This document shows positions 63,829 to 64,000 of a DNA stretch of 64,000 nucleotides, piece after piece (positions within the stretch are counted from its first letter, which is position 1; every line of letters starts with the position of its first letter). The position numbers and the translations under genes were made by a program. The stretch is from Nectonema munidae (lineage: Eukaryota; Nematomorpha; Nectonematoida; Nectonematidae), in NCBI GenBank assembly GCA_030549495.1, contig JAUIRK010000227.1, forward strand, positions 62,001 to 126,000, written 5' to 3'. The notes under the pieces are model-generated. The model was not told where the DNA came from. It searched no databases and was given only the letters and a program-made list of their open reading frames with translations.

Positions 63829-64000
63829 CAGTGGCGTAGCCAGAAAAAAGTTCATAGGGGGCACAATTTAAAATTTTAAAAATACTTGAGCCATATTATT
63901 TTTACATTCTTGATCCTTTCATTGGAGAAATTTTCGAAAAATGAATTGAAAACATGCTGAAACATTAAAATATAACTTCATATTTTATTTCATCTCAAAT
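63829..64000. mobile_element. Left end of a hAT-family element, running off the window
   Basis: Starts CAGTGGCGTAGCCAGAAA followed by GGGGGCACA, the terminus of the same family as 15,183-15,362 and 27,202-33,711. The rest lies outside the window. Confidence 0.6.

Overview
The window looks like AT-rich, gene-poor DNA from an animal nuclear genome. It carries two intact single-exon host genes. At 43,734-44,825 (+) is an orthologue of the mRNA-export WD40 protein Rae1/Gle2. At 60,938-62,995 (+) is a DPY19-family protein C-mannosyltransferase. DPY19 proteins are mainly metazoan, and the transposon mix (Helitron, hAT, piggyBac, pogo/Tigger, tRNA-derived SINEs, no recognisable LTR element or Polinton) is typical of invertebrates. 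I cannot name the phylum from sequence alone. Short canonical introns (about 52-258 bp) inside one transposase show that the host has an ordinary spliceosome.

Layout. 1-5,590: a composite of inverted and tandem repeats, repeated at 37,480-43,030. 5,602-23,513: a Helitron cluster made of two opposed groups. On the + strand are a 5'-truncated, broken autonomous copy and a short non-autonomous copy. On the - strand are a whole-looking 6.08-kb autonomous Helitron (17,435-23,513) followed by a string of short non-autonomous copies. At two junctions the 3' CTAG of one copy directly abuts the 5' TC of the next. Between the groups lie a decayed pogo/Tigger element, a hAT-like MITE and SINE fragments. 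23,949-24,801: an 853-bp inverted-terminal element with a SINE inside. 25,064-25,428: a long GA microsatellite. 27,105-35,526: a piggyBac transposase gene split by a 6.5-kb hAT element with a perfect 8-bp target duplication. That hAT itself holds two different hAT transposase relics. 35,642-36,126: a retroposon with a 15-bp target duplication.

43-64 kb: the two host genes, separated by relics of hAT (46.0-46.8, 51.5-52.1 kb), pogo (47.1-48.6 kb) and piggyBac (55.5-57.2 kb), plus several small fold-back elements. The host genes have no visible functional link. Rae1 acts at the nuclear pore and on mRNP export and mitosis, while DPY19 acts in the ER membrane. The rest is a layered record of transposition with clear insertion order in several places. 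The most notable structures are the Helitron tail-to-head junctions, the duplicated inverted Helitron 3' terminus, the hAT-in-piggyBac insertion, and the contrast between intron-bearing transposase and intronless host genes.
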